64,000 nucleotides of DNA from an uncultured Clostridia bacterium (GTDB taxonomy: Bacteria; Bacillota_A; Clostridia; TANB77; CAG-508), in the NCBI GenBank assembly GCA_947624715.1, contig CANQLO010000005.1, forward strand, positions 13,650 through 77,649. Direction: 5' to 3'. A program made the position numbers and the translations under genes. Below, piece by piece: positions 17,329-26,105 of the stretch. The notes below the pieces were generated by a model, which worked only from the letters and a program-made list of their open reading frames with translations, did no database searches and had not been told where the DNA came from. How positions within the stretch are numbered: the stretch's first letter is position 1; each line of letters opens with the position of its first letter.

Positions 17329-18606
17329 ATGAAATTAACAGAAGAAAAACACAGGAATATATGTAAAACAAACATGAAATTGTATCCAATCTATATGATG
17401 TTTGGATATGATTTATTATTCTTTTATGGAATAAAGGTATTTTATTTAAGTGAAATTAAGCAAATAGCTAATGCACAAATAATGCTCTCATCAATGTTTT
17501 ATGCTATATTTACAATATTTATGCAGTTTCCTTCAAGCGTTTTGGTTAGCAAAATTGGAAGAAGGAATACAATGATTTTAGGAAATATTATAAATATTTT
17601 TGGAATTATACTATTTATAACACTAAAATCATTTGCTGGATTAGTATTAGCTCAATTATTTTCTGCAATAGCATTTGCTTTTAAATCAATTTCAGAATCA
17701 AATTTACTTACTATATCTATACCAGAATCAAAAAAATCAAACGAAATATTTACATCAATAGATAAAAAGGGATATTCTCGATATTGTGTTTTAAATGCAG
17801 CAACAACTGTTTTAGCAGGTATTTTATTTCATGTTAATGGTTACCTACCAATGCTTTGTTGTTTAATATTTGCAATTATTGCAACTATTTTATCTTTTAA
17901 TTTTGGAGAATTAGAAGATGTAAAGAAAAAGGGTGTAACATTAAAAGACTATATTAAAGAATTAAAACAAGGATATAAATTTACTATTAATTCAAAAAGA
18001 TTACGTGCACTTTTGATTACAGTAGGTTCGATATGGGGTATAATAGCTTTAGTTGACACATATCAATTAGCTTTATTACAAGATATTGGAGCATCATCTA
18101 TTCAGGTTGGATTAGTATTTGCTTTTTATGAAATTGCTAAGGCAGTATCATCTCAAAGAGCACCTGGCTTTAATGAAAGATTCAAAAATAGATCTCTTAC
18201 AAATATATTAGCTGGATTTGCATTTTGCTTAATTTTATGTGGTGCTGTTGCAATTTTAAATCTAACATTTGCATTTAAATTGTTTTTAATAATATTATTT
18301 ATTGTAATTATGGGAATAATGAATGGAACATCTCAGATATTAGCAAAAAAATATTTAAATAGCTTTACAAATTCAAAAATATTAACATGTATATATTCTG
18401 CAAAAGCTATAACTGATAATGTATGCAAAGTAATTATTACAGGAATAGGTTCATTCATATTAACAGTTGCAAATATTAATTTTGGTACAATGATTGCCGG
18501 AATTCTTGTTATAATTATAACATTCTTTCTATCGATGTATATGAACGGAAGAGTCGGACTTGATCCAGATGAATATACACAAAAAGATATTTATATAAAA
18601 AAATAA
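17329..18606 (+). CDS. Major facilitator superfamily transporter
   Basis: 425 residues with about 12 hydrophobic segments. A loop 2-3 motif is visible as 'VSKIGRRNTMILGNIINIFG', and the central hydrophilic loop (about 195-225) separates the two six-helix halves. MFS proteins move small molecules using ion gradients. The substrate is unknown, though drug or metabolite efflux is common in this group. It is flanked by its own promoter and a terminator. Confidence 0.85.
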   Translation: MKLTEEKHRNICKTNMKLYPIYMMFGYDLLFFYGIKVFYLSEIKQIANAQIMLSSMFYAIFTIFMQFPSSVLVSKIGRRNTMILGNIINIFGIILFITLKSFAGLVLAQLFSAIAFAFKSISESNLLTISIPESKKSNEIFTSIDKKGYSRYCVLNAATTVLAGILFHVNGYLPMLCCLIFAIIATILSFNFGELEDVKKKGVTLKDYIKELKQGYKFTINSKRLRALLITVGSIWGIIALVDTYQLALLQDIGASSIQVGLVFAFYEIAKAVSSQRAPGFNERFKNRSLTNILAGFAFCLILCGAVAILNLTFAFKLFLIILFIVIMGIMNGTSQILAKKYLNSFTNSKILTCIYSAKAITDNVCKVIITGIGSFILTVANINFGTMIAGILVIIITFFLSMYMNGRVGLDPDEYTQKDIYIKK

Positions 18607-18631
18607 AAAATTTTACGTTTAAAATTTTTGT

Positions 18632-18689
18632 TACTATTCAACGCCTAAATATCATTTGCATGAATATTAGCGGTGAATAGTATTTTTTT
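18632..18689 (+). terminator. Intrinsic terminator after the MFS gene
   Basis: TACTATTCA (18632-18640) pairs with TGAATAGTA (18674-18682), partial pairing continues inside (CGCcTAA with TTAgCG), and TTTTTTT follows. Confidence 0.85.
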
Positions 18690-18702
18690 ATTTATTTAAA
18701 CA

Positions 18703-18731
18703 TTGCAAAAAATGAGTAAATAAGGTATAAT
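18703..18731 (+). promoter_or_regulatory. Promoter of the glycosyltransferase operon
   Basis: TTGCAA (18703-18708) and TATAAT (18726-18731) are 17 bp apart. Confidence 0.65.
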
Positions 18732-18770
18732 ATTATTGTTTACATATGTTATATTAAAAGGAGAATACAA

Positions 18771-20036
18771 ATGCAATATTTATATTATGTTCAACAAGCA
18801 TTAATATGGATAATATCAATATATTGGGTATATCAGCTTGTAATAAGTTTATGCTCATTTATAAAATTAAAAGATAAGCCAAAAGTAGTAGATAAGAATC
18901 ATAAATTTTTAGCAATAATACCAGCACATAATGAAGAAAGTGTAATTAGTAGTTTGATAGAAAGTTTGAAAAAGCAAAAGTATCCTAAAAAATTGTATGA
19001 TATATATGTGATTGCAGATAATTGTACTGATGATACAGAAAAAATATCAAAAGAATGTGGAGCTAAAGTTTTTGTTAGAAATGAGAAAGATAAAACTAAA
19101 CAGACAAAAGGTTTTGCTTTACAAGTATTCTTAAATGAACTACTTTCTGATAAAAAAATGGACTATGATGCTTTCTGCGTTTTTGATGCAGATAATATAG
19201 TTGATGAAAATTTTTTATCAGCTATGAATAACCATTTATGCCAAGGAGAAGATGTAGTTCAAGGATATAGAGATATCAAAAATCCAACTGATAGTTGGAT
19301 ATCAGCAGGATATGCAATTTTTTATTGGATGATGAATAGATTTTATCATTTAGCAAGATATAATGCGGGATTATCACCTTTAATTAATGGAACTGGATTT
19401 ATGGTAAAATTTGATACTATAAGAGCTACAGGCTGGAATACTAATACGCTAACAGAAGATATCGAGTTTTCATTAAAGAGGATTATACAAGGTCAAAAGC
19501 TTGGATGGGCAACAGATGCTATTGTATATGATGAGCAACCCGTAAAATTTAAACCATCATGGTCACAAAGATCAAGATGGACAATAGGACATTTACAATG
19601 TTTACAAGAATATACAGGTGATTTAGCAAAAGCTGCAATAAAAAATAAAACTTTAATGAATTTTGATGGACTTTTATATATAGTAGGAACTGCACCAATG
19701 TTTGTAATAACAATTTTACTATTGCTATCAAATGCAGTAATATATTTGTTCAAAGAAATGACAACAATGGAATTTATAATGAATATTTTAAGATATGTTA
19801 TTCCAACATTCTTATTACCAATATTTACAGCTATTATTATAATGATAATTGATAAAAAGCCTATAAAGAAAATGTGGAAAGGCTTAATCATGTATCCAGT
19901 ATTTTTAGGCTCATGGCTTGTTATTAACTTTAAATGTTTATTTAAAAGAGATACAACATGGGAAAAGATAGAACATGTAAGAAATGTAAAAATTGATAAT
20001 TTATCAGAGAAAGAAAAGGTTGTGAAAGGAAAATAA
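18771..20036 (+). CDS. Membrane family-2 glycosyltransferase, BcsA-like
   Basis: 421 residues. One N-terminal membrane helix is followed by a GT2 catalytic domain with 'IIPAHNEESV', DAD (in FDADN), TED (LTEDIEF) and QRSRW, the set of motifs of processive beta-glycosyltransferases such as cellulose and hyaluronan synthases. Two or three C-terminal membrane helices (about 300-400) follow. It should polymerise or transfer a sugar at the membrane; donor and product cannot be deduced. It starts an operon with the P-loop/Asp23 gene, 3 bp downstream. Confidence 0.88.
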   Translation: MQYLYYVQQALIWIISIYWVYQLVISLCSFIKLKDKPKVVDKNHKFLAIIPAHNEESVISSLIESLKKQKYPKKLYDIYVIADNCTDDTEKISKECGAKVFVRNEKDKTKQTKGFALQVFLNELLSDKKMDYDAFCVFDADNIVDENFLSAMNNHLCQGEDVVQGYRDIKNPTDSWISAGYAIFYWMMNRFYHLARYNAGLSPLINGTGFMVKFDTIRATGWNTNTLTEDIEFSLKRIIQGQKLGWATDAIVYDEQPVKFKPSWSQRSRWTIGHLQCLQEYTGDLAKAAIKNKTLMNFDGLLYIVGTAPMFVITILLLLSNAVIYLFKEMTTMEFIMNILRYVIPTFLLPIFTAIIIMIIDKKPIKKMWKGLIMYPVFLGSWLVINFKCLFKRDTTWEKIEHVRNVKIDNLSEKEKVVKGK

Positions 20037-20039
20037 AAG

Positions 20040-20864
20040 ATGAATGATAGTATAGAAGTTTATGCTTTTGTTGGACCATCTGGAACTGGGAAAAGTTATA
20101 GAGCTCAAATGGTAGCAAGTAGATATGATATTAAATTTATAATTGATGACGGAATATTAGTAAAAGATAATGAAATTGTCGCAGGAAATTCTGCCAAAAA
20201 GGCTCCAACAAAAATAGAAACTGTAAAAAGAGCATTATTTATAAACGAAGCACAGAGAAAAGAAATGCTAAGAGCTATAAGAAAATATAGACCAAAATCA
20301 ATTTTGATATTAGGAACATCAGATAATATGGTAAAAGAAATTGCACAGAATTTAAAATTACCAGAAATAAAAAAGACAATTTATATTACAGATGTTGCAA
20401 CAGAAGAAGAAATTGATAGTGCAAAAAGAATGAGAACAACTGAAGGAAAACATGTAATACCAGTGCCAACATTTGAAATAAAAAAAGATTTCTCAGGATT
20501 TTTATTAGATCCACTTCAAATATTTAAAACAAATGGATTAGGAAATAAACCATACATATCTGAAAAATCAATAATAAGACCAACGTTTAACTATATAGGC
20601 AATTTTACAATATCAGATACAGTATTTAGACAAATAATAGAATATCTAAGCTTAAAAAGTAATGCAATTTCTGAAATATTAAAGGTAAGAGTTAATAACT
20701 CAGAGGAAGGACCTACAATATATGTAGAAGCAGAAGTAAGATATGGTATAAATATTTTGTCAGAGCTTGGAAGCTTTAAAGAAAAATGCATTAAAGAAAT
20801 AGAAAGACTAACAGCAATGAATGTAAAAAGTATGAGAATAATTGCTAAAAAGTTAAAATTGTAA
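20040..20864 (+). CDS. P-loop NTPase with C-terminal Asp23-like domain
   Basis: 274 residues. An N-terminal P-loop (FVGPSGTGKSY, about 10-20) belongs to a Clostridia-type ATPase domain running to about 185. The last 90 residues have the alternating beta-alpha pattern and 'ISDTVFRQIIEYLSL ... VEAEVRYGINI ... MNVKSMRIIAKKL' of the Asp23/Gls24 envelope-stress family. The combination suggests an ATP-dependent protein linked to envelope homeostasis. It overlaps translationally with the upstream glycosyltransferase (RBS within its end) and sits 17 bp before cmk-plsC. The Asp23 assignment is from pattern only. Confidence 0.75.
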   Translation: MNDSIEVYAFVGPSGTGKSYRAQMVASRYDIKFIIDDGILVKDNEIVAGNSAKKAPTKIETVKRALFINEAQRKEMLRAIRKYRPKSILILGTSDNMVKEIAQNLKLPEIKKTIYITDVATEEEIDSAKRMRTTEGKHVIPVPTFEIKKDFSGFLLDPLQIFKTNGLGNKPYISEKSIIRPTFNYIGNFTISDTVFRQIIEYLSLKSNAISEILKVRVNNSEEGPTIYVEAEVRYGINILSELGSFKEKCIKEIERLTAMNVKSMRIIAKKLKL

Positions 20865-20881
20865 TATAGGAGGAAAAACAT

Positions 20882-22168
20882 ATGCCATTTATAGTTGCAA
20901 TAGATGGACCATCAGGAACAGGAAAAGGAACAGTAACAAGTTATTTAGCAAAAAAATTAAATTTGATGTATCTAGATACAGGAGCTACTTATAGATGTGT
21001 AACTCTAAAATTGCTAAATGATAATATTGATTTTGATGATGAAGAAAACATTAAGAAAGCTTTAAAAAATATAAATATTGAATTCAAAAAAGATAAAGTT
21101 TATCTAGATGGAGAAGATGTGACTCTTGAAATAAGAAAAGATCCAGTAAATAATAATGTATCACAAGTATCACATATTCCAGAAGTAAGAAAATCAATGG
21201 TTGATTTGCAAAGAAAAATGTCAGAAGGAAAAGATGTTATATTAGAAGGTAGAGATATTGGAACAAACGTATTTCCAAATGCTGATGTTAAGATATATCT
21301 AGATGCCTCAGTTGATGAAAGAGTAAAAAGAAGACTTAAACAAAATCAAGAAAAAGGAATAGAATGTACAGAAGAAGAGGTAAGGAAAAACATAGAATTT
21401 AGAGATAATAACGATAGAACAAGTACAATAGGACCTCTAAGACAAGCAGAAGATGCTATATATGTTGATACGAGTGATTTATCAATAAAAGAAGTTGAGA
21501 ATAAACTTTATAAAATCATTAAATCAAAAAAAAGAGATGATAAATGGATTGAGAGAGGATATATAACAACTAAAAATACATGGCATAAAAGATTAAGAAG
21601 AAGGATAATAAAAGGATTTTTAGCAACACTTTATCATATAGCATATAGAGTTAAAATTACAGGGATAGAAAATCTTGAGTTAGATGAAGGTTTTATCGTT
21701 TGTGCTAACCATATAAATTATTTGGATGCAGCGGCTATTGTCTTATTAAATAAAAAGTTTATAAGATTTGTTGCAAAATCAGATTTATATAGAATTCCTA
21801 TTATATCTTTTTTAGGACACACTTTTGATGTTATACCAATAAAAAGAGGAAAAAATGATTTAGCATCAATAAAAATGTGCTTGAAAGCATTGAAAAACAA
21901 GGAAATTCTAGGAATATTCCCAGAAGGAACAAGAAAAGGATTAGAAAAGAACGTTAAAGTAAAAAACGGAGCAGTCTTTTTAGCAGCTAAAGCAAAAGCA
22001 AAAATTGTACCAGTGGGAATTGGAGGAACATTTAAGCCTTTTTCAGAAGTTAGAATAAATTATGGAAAACCAATTGACATAATGCAATATCAAACAGATG
22101 ACCCTGATTGGATAGATAATGCAAGCCAAGAGGTAATGAAGGAGATTATTAAACTTTCTTCAAATTAA
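20882..22168 (+). CDS. cmk-plsC: Fusion of cytidylate kinase and 1-acylglycerol-3-phosphate acyltransferase
   Basis: 428 residues, two enzymes in one chain. Residues 1-220 are cytidylate kinase (GPSGTGKGT, 'YLDTGATYRCVTLKL', 'ILEGRDIGTNVFP', EFRDNNDRT-type lid), which phosphorylates CMP and dCMP. Residues about 235-428 are a PlsC acyltransferase with the NHxxxxD motif (NHINYLD) and FPEGTR, which makes phosphatidic acid from lysophosphatidic acid. In many Clostridia cmk, plsC, ispH and rpsA are neighbouring genes, and an S1 gene follows here too. The fusion keeps both active-site sets, so both activities are probable. No ispH lies between. Confidence 0.93.
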   Translation: MPFIVAIDGPSGTGKGTVTSYLAKKLNLMYLDTGATYRCVTLKLLNDNIDFDDEENIKKALKNINIEFKKDKVYLDGEDVTLEIRKDPVNNNVSQVSHIPEVRKSMVDLQRKMSEGKDVILEGRDIGTNVFPNADVKIYLDASVDERVKRRLKQNQEKGIECTEEEVRKNIEFRDNNDRTSTIGPLRQAEDAIYVDTSDLSIKEVENKLYKIIKSKKRDDKWIERGYITTKNTWHKRLRRRIIKGFLATLYHIAYRVKITGIENLELDEGFIVCANHINYLDAAAIVLLNKKFIRFVAKSDLYRIPIISFLGHTFDVIPIKRGKNDLASIKMCLKALKNKEILGIFPEGTRKGLEKNVKVKNGAVFLAAKAKAKIVPVGIGGTFKPFSEVRINYGKPIDIMQYQTDDPDWIDNASQEVMKEIIKLSSN

Positions 22169-22196
22169 AAGATACTACTCACAACTATTATCAAAA

Positions 22197-22312
22197 CATA
22201 AATATAGTTATTTTTTCAAGCCTTGTTGTCGCTAGGCAACCTGACGGTTGTCGCTCCATTCGCGCTTCGCTTGATAGCGGCCAAGGCATTTTCAAAAATA
22301 ACTATATTTATG
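22197..22312. repeat. Dispersed hairpin repeat, copy 4
   Basis: 116 bp, long form, forward orientation. The perfect 18-bp terminal inverted repeats are at 22197-22214 and 22295-22312. The long form carries an extra segment (CCATTCGCGCTTCGCTTGATAG) relative to copies 1-3. Confidence 0.9.
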
Positions 22313-22329
22313 TAATTGACATTATTATG

Positions 22330-22358
22330 TTGACAAAGTTTGAATAATAATATATAAT
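22330..22358 (+). promoter_or_regulatory. Promoter of the S1-protein gene
   Basis: TTGACA (22330-22335) and TATAAT (22353-22358) are exactly 17 bp apart, just after a hairpin repeat, so this gene has its own transcript. Confidence 0.8.
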
Positions 22359-22416
22359 GTAAAAGTTAATTTCTGAGATACAAAAATATATGTAAAGAAA
22401 AGGAATGATAATTATA

Positions 22417-23271
22417 ATGAATGAAGAAAATATTTCATTTGAAGAGCTTTTAAATAGCTCTATGAATCAAAACCAAAGATTAGGCAAAATTGCAGAAGGA
22501 ACAGTTATTAGTGTTAATCAAAATAAGGAAGTTTTTGTTGATTTAAATTACAAAGCAGATGGAATAATACCAAAAGGAGAATATTCTTTTGATGAAAATG
22601 CTGATCCAAGTAAAGAATTAAAGCCAGGAGATAAAATAAAAGTTGAAGTACTTAAACAAAATGATGGCCAAGGAAATGTACTTTTATCTTATAAAAAATT
22701 AAGAGATCAAGAAAGAAAAAAAGATTTCTGGGAAAATGCAGAAGTTGGAAAAGAATATGAAGGTATTGTCTCAAGTATATGTTCTTATGGTGCTTTTATT
22801 GATATAAACGGAGTACAAGGACTTTTGCATATATCTGAAATATCTTGGAATAGAGATGCAAAAGTACAAGATATATTAAAGCAAGGACAGACTATTAAGG
22901 TTATTATTAAAGAATTAGACAAAGAAAATAAAAGAATAAAACTTTCTTATGCAGATAAAGGAGTAAATCCTTGGGAAAATCTAAAACTTAATGTAGGAGA
23001 TATTATTAAAGTTAAGATAAGAAAATTTATGCCATTTGGAGCATTTGCACAAATTGCAGAAGGTATAGATGGACTTATACATATTTCGCAAATATCAACT
23101 CAAAGAATAGCTAAGCCAGATGAAAAATTAAAAATTGGTGAAGAAGTAAATGCAAAAGTTTTAAATATAGACCTAGAAAATAAGAAGATTGAACTTTCTA
23201 TTAAAGAGTTAGAAGGTACAAGTGATGAGTATAGTAGCTTAGAGGAAAATAACATAAACGAACAAAATTAA
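22417..23271 (+). CDS. S1-domain RNA-binding protein, RpsA-like
   Basis: About 284 residues with three S1 domains: about 22-90 ('GTVISVNQNKEVFVDLNYKADG'), 105-180 ('GIVSSICSYGAFIDINGVQG') and 190-265 ('VKIRKFMPFGAFAQIAEGIDG'). The protein is shorter than six-domain E. coli S1, as is common in low-GC Gram-positives. It probably binds mRNA and assists translation. The position after cmk-plsC matches the usual cmk-rpsA neighbourhood. Start choice is uncertain: the ATG at 22405 nearly touches the AAGGA box and the one at 22417 is 13 bases away. Confidence 0.9.
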   Translation: MNEENISFEELLNSSMNQNQRLGKIAEGTVISVNQNKEVFVDLNYKADGIIPKGEYSFDENADPSKELKPGDKIKVEVLKQNDGQGNVLLSYKKLRDQERKKDFWENAEVGKEYEGIVSSICSYGAFIDINGVQGLLHISEISWNRDAKVQDILKQGQTIKVIIKELDKENKRIKLSYADKGVNPWENLKLNVGDIIKVKIRKFMPFGAFAQIAEGIDGLIHISQISTQRIAKPDEKLKIGEEVNAKVLNIDLENKKIELSIKELEGTSDEYSSLEENNINEQN

Positions 23272-23368
23272 GAATAATTTATTATTATAAAAAAATAATG
23301 ACAATATTAAACATTATAAAATAAATATTAAAAATAATGATAAAAATAGAATAAAAGAGGATAAAAAA

Positions 23369-25195
23369 ATGAAAAACGAAAAAATTAGAAATATTGCAAT
23401 AATTGCACACGTTGACCATGGTAAAACTACACTAGTTGATGCACTTTTACATCAGAGTCACGTTTTTAGAGATAATGAACAAGTTGAAGAAAGAGTAATG
23501 GATTCAAATGATCTTGAAAGAGAAAGAGGAATCACTATTCTTTCAAAAAATACATCTATTATGTATAATGATATAAAAATAAATATAGTAGATACTCCGG
23601 GTCACGCAGACTTTGAAGGTGAAGTAGAACGTGTACTAAAAACAGTTGATGGAGTACTTTTATTAGTTGATGCTTTTGATGGTCCAATGCCACAAACAAG
23701 AGAAGTACTAAAAAAAGCATTAGCACTTAACTTACAACCAATAGTTGTTATAAATAAGATAGATAGACCAGGAGCAAACCCTCTAAAAGCTGTTGATTCA
23801 GTTTTAGAGTTATTCATTGATTTAGGTGCAAATGATGAACAACTTGACTTTCCAGTTATATATGCATCTGCTAAAAATGGAATTGCTAAAATGAAATTAG
23901 AAGATGAAAGTGACAATGTTAAATGTATATTTGACACTATAATAGAAAAAATCGATCCACCAAAATGTGAAATAGATGGACCATTACAACTTTTAGTATC
24001 TAATATAGGATATGATGATTATTTAGGAAGAATGGCATCAGGAAGAGTTGAAAGAGGAGTAATAAAATCTGGACAGACTGTAAGTATTTGCAAAGAAAAT
24101 GGAAGTGTTGTCCAAGGAAAAATTGCAAAATTATTTACTTATGAAGGATTGAAAAAGGTTGAGGCAGAAGAAGTTAAAGCAGGAGATATAATTGTTGTTT
24201 CAGGAATATCAGATATTAATATTGGAGAAACAATATGTGATGTAGATCATCCAGAAAAAATTGACTTTGTTAATATTGATGAACCAACTGTATCAATGAC
24301 ATTTAGTGTAAATGATGGACCACTAGCTGGAAAAGAAGGAAAATTTGTTACATCTAGACATATAAGAGACAGATTACAAAAAGAACTTGAAAGAAATGTA
24401 TCTTTGAGGGTAAAAGAAACAGATAAGGCTGATAGCTTTGAAGTATGTGGTCGTGGAGAATTACATTTATCAGTACTTATTGAAACAATGAGAAGAGAAG
24501 GTTTTGAACTTCTAGTATCACGTCCTAAGGTTATATTTAAGGATATAGATGGTGTAAAATGTGAACCAATGGAAACTCTAAGTGTAAATATTCCAGATGA
24601 TTCTGTTGGAACAGTAATTGAAAAACTAGGAAAAAGAAAAGCTGAAATGATAAATATGGAACCAGCAGAAGCAGGACATACAAAAATTGAATTTGAGATT
24701 CCAGCAAGGGGACTTATTGGATACAGAACAGAGTTCTTAACAGATACCAAAGGTGAAGGAAGAATGTCAAGTGTATTTAAGGAATACGCTCCATATAAAG
24801 GTGAAATACAATCTAGAACAAAGGGTGTTATAGTAGCTTTTGAAGCAGGAACATCAATAACTTATGGATTATATAATGCACAACTAAGAGGAGAGCTTTT
24901 AATTGGTCCTGGAGTTGAAGTTTATGAAGGAATGATAGTTGGAATAAATCCAAGATATGAAGATTTATCAGTAAATGTATGCAAGGAAAAACATTTAACA
25001 AATACAAGAGCTTCAGGTTCTGATGATGCACTTAGATTAGTTCCACCATTAAAAATGTCATTAGAACAATCAATTGAGTTTATAGAAGATGATGAATTAG
25101 TTGAAGTTACACCATTAAATATTAGATTAAGAAAGAAAATACTAGACACTAAAACTAGAGAAAGAGAAGCAAGGAGAGATAATAAAACGGAATAA
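23369..25195 (+). CDS. typA: GTP-binding translation factor TypA/BipA
   Basis: 608 residues, full length. G1 'AHVDHGKTTLVDALL', the switch region 'ERERGITILSKNT', G3 DTPGHAD and G4 NKID are all present, followed by EF-Tu-like domain II, EF-G-like domains and the BipA-specific C-terminus ('VEVTPLNIRLRKK'). TypA binds ribosomes and supports 50S assembly and stress adaptation. It stands alone between the S1 gene and a hairpin repeat. Ribosome binding site AAGAGGA. Confidence 0.97.
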   Translation: MKNEKIRNIAIIAHVDHGKTTLVDALLHQSHVFRDNEQVEERVMDSNDLERERGITILSKNTSIMYNDIKINIVDTPGHADFEGEVERVLKTVDGVLLLVDAFDGPMPQTREVLKKALALNLQPIVVINKIDRPGANPLKAVDSVLELFIDLGANDEQLDFPVIYASAKNGIAKMKLEDESDNVKCIFDTIIEKIDPPKCEIDGPLQLLVSNIGYDDYLGRMASGRVERGVIKSGQTVSICKENGSVVQGKIAKLFTYEGLKKVEAEEVKAGDIIVVSGISDINIGETICDVDHPEKIDFVNIDEPTVSMTFSVNDGPLAGKEGKFVTSRHIRDRLQKELERNVSLRVKETDKADSFEVCGRGELHLSVLIETMRREGFELLVSRPKVIFKDIDGVKCEPMETLSVNIPDDSVGTVIEKLGKRKAEMINMEPAEAGHTKIEFEIPARGLIGYRTEFLTDTKGEGRMSSVFKEYAPYKGEIQSRTKGVIVAFEAGTSITYGLYNAQLRGELLIGPGVEVYEGMIVGINPRYEDLSVNVCKEKHLTNTRASGSDDALRLVPPLKMSLEQSIEFIEDDELVEVTPLNIRLRKKILDTKTREREARRDNKTE

Positions 25196-25204
25196 TTTTC
25201 TTAG

Positions 25205-25250
25205 ATAGCACTTTAAATTTTAGATTGTATTAAAATTTGAAGTGCTATTA
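25205..25250 (+). terminator. Hairpin, probable terminator after typA
   Basis: ATAGCACTT and AAATTTTA pair with TAAAATTT and AAGTGCTAT (25205-25222 with 25231-25248, one mismatch). The T tract is weak, so termination efficiency is uncertain. Confidence 0.6.
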
Positions 25251-25262
25251 AATTAAAAAATA

Positions 25263-25376
25263 ATAAAATATAGTTATTTTTGAATAGCCGCGTAGCGATC
25301 AAGCGTAGCGCGAATGGAGCAGCAACCTTTAGGTTGCGTCGCGACAACAAGGCTTGAAAAAATAACTATATTTTAT
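25263..25376. repeat. Dispersed hairpin repeat, copy 5, with covarying arm ends
   Basis: 114 bp, long form, reverse orientation. Both arms differ from the consensus in a matched way (ATAAAATATAG with CTATATTTTAT instead of CATAAATATAG with CTATATTTATG), so the 18-bp pairing stays perfect. Confidence 0.88.
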
Positions 25377-25406
25377 AAATTATAACTTATATAGAGGAAA
25401 TAAAAA

Positions 25407-25988
25407 ATGAATAATTTAAAGAAAATAAAAGAAAAAGCCATAAGTAATCATGTTCCAATTATAATGGATGATACATTAAATGTAATAAATGAATATATGA
25501 AAAATAAAAAAGTGGAAAGAATATTAGAAATTGGAACAGCAGTAGGATATTCTGCAATATGTTTTTCTGATTTTTTAAATGAAAATGGTGTAATTGACAC
25601 AATTGAACGTGATGAAAATATGATTATTGAAGCAAGGAATAATATCAAAGCAATGAACAAGGAAAATCAAATAAATATTTATGAAGGAGATGCAGTAGAT
25701 ATTCTTCCAACACTAGATAACATGTATGATATGATTTTTATTGATGCAGCTAAAACAAAATATCCTTTCTTTTTAGAACAATCTTTGAGAATGTTAAAAA
25801 GTAATGGAGTGATTTTTGCAGACAATATTTTATACAAAGGATATGTAATGAGTGACTATAATAAACATAAACAAAGAACTGCTGTAAATAATTTAAGAGA
25901 ATATATAAAAAGGGTAACAGAAAACTCTAAACTAGACACAAAAATTTTAGATGTCGGAGATGGTTTAGCCATAACTAGATTGTTATAA
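25407..25988 (+). CDS. trmR: SAM-dependent O-methyltransferase, TrmR-like
   Basis: 193 residues. The class I methyltransferase signature is clear: motif I 'ILEIGTAVGYSAICF', acidic loop 'DTIERDENMI', motif 'DMIFIDAAKTKY' and 'ADNILYKGYV', which supplies metal-binding Asp/Asn as in catechol O-methyltransferase-like enzymes. The B. subtilis relative YrrM (TrmR) methylates 5-hydroxyuridine in tRNA wobble positions, which is the most probable role. It follows a hairpin repeat and starts after an AGAGGAA box. Confidence 0.85.
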   Translation: MNNLKKIKEKAISNHVPIIMDDTLNVINEYMKNKKVERILEIGTAVGYSAICFSDFLNENGVIDTIERDENMIIEARNNIKAMNKENQINIYEGDAVDILPTLDNMYDMIFIDAAKTKYPFFLEQSLRMLKSNGVIFADNILYKGYVMSDYNKHKQRTAVNNLREYIKRVTENSKLDTKILDVGDGLAITRLL

Positions 25989-25992
25989 AATA

Positions 25993-26020
25993 TTGACTTT
26001 TTTATATGTTATGATAAAAT
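25993..26020 (+). promoter_or_regulatory. Promoter of the surface-protein gene
   Basis: TTGACT (25993-25998) and TAAAAT (26015-26020) are 16 bp apart, directly after the methyltransferase stop. Confidence 0.55.
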
Positions 26021-26105
26021 TTAAGCAGTTAAAATTTAATATAAAAAATTATAAAAAAAGCAATAATAATTTTACATAAAACACACTAAGGAAGGATTAA
26101 AAAAA

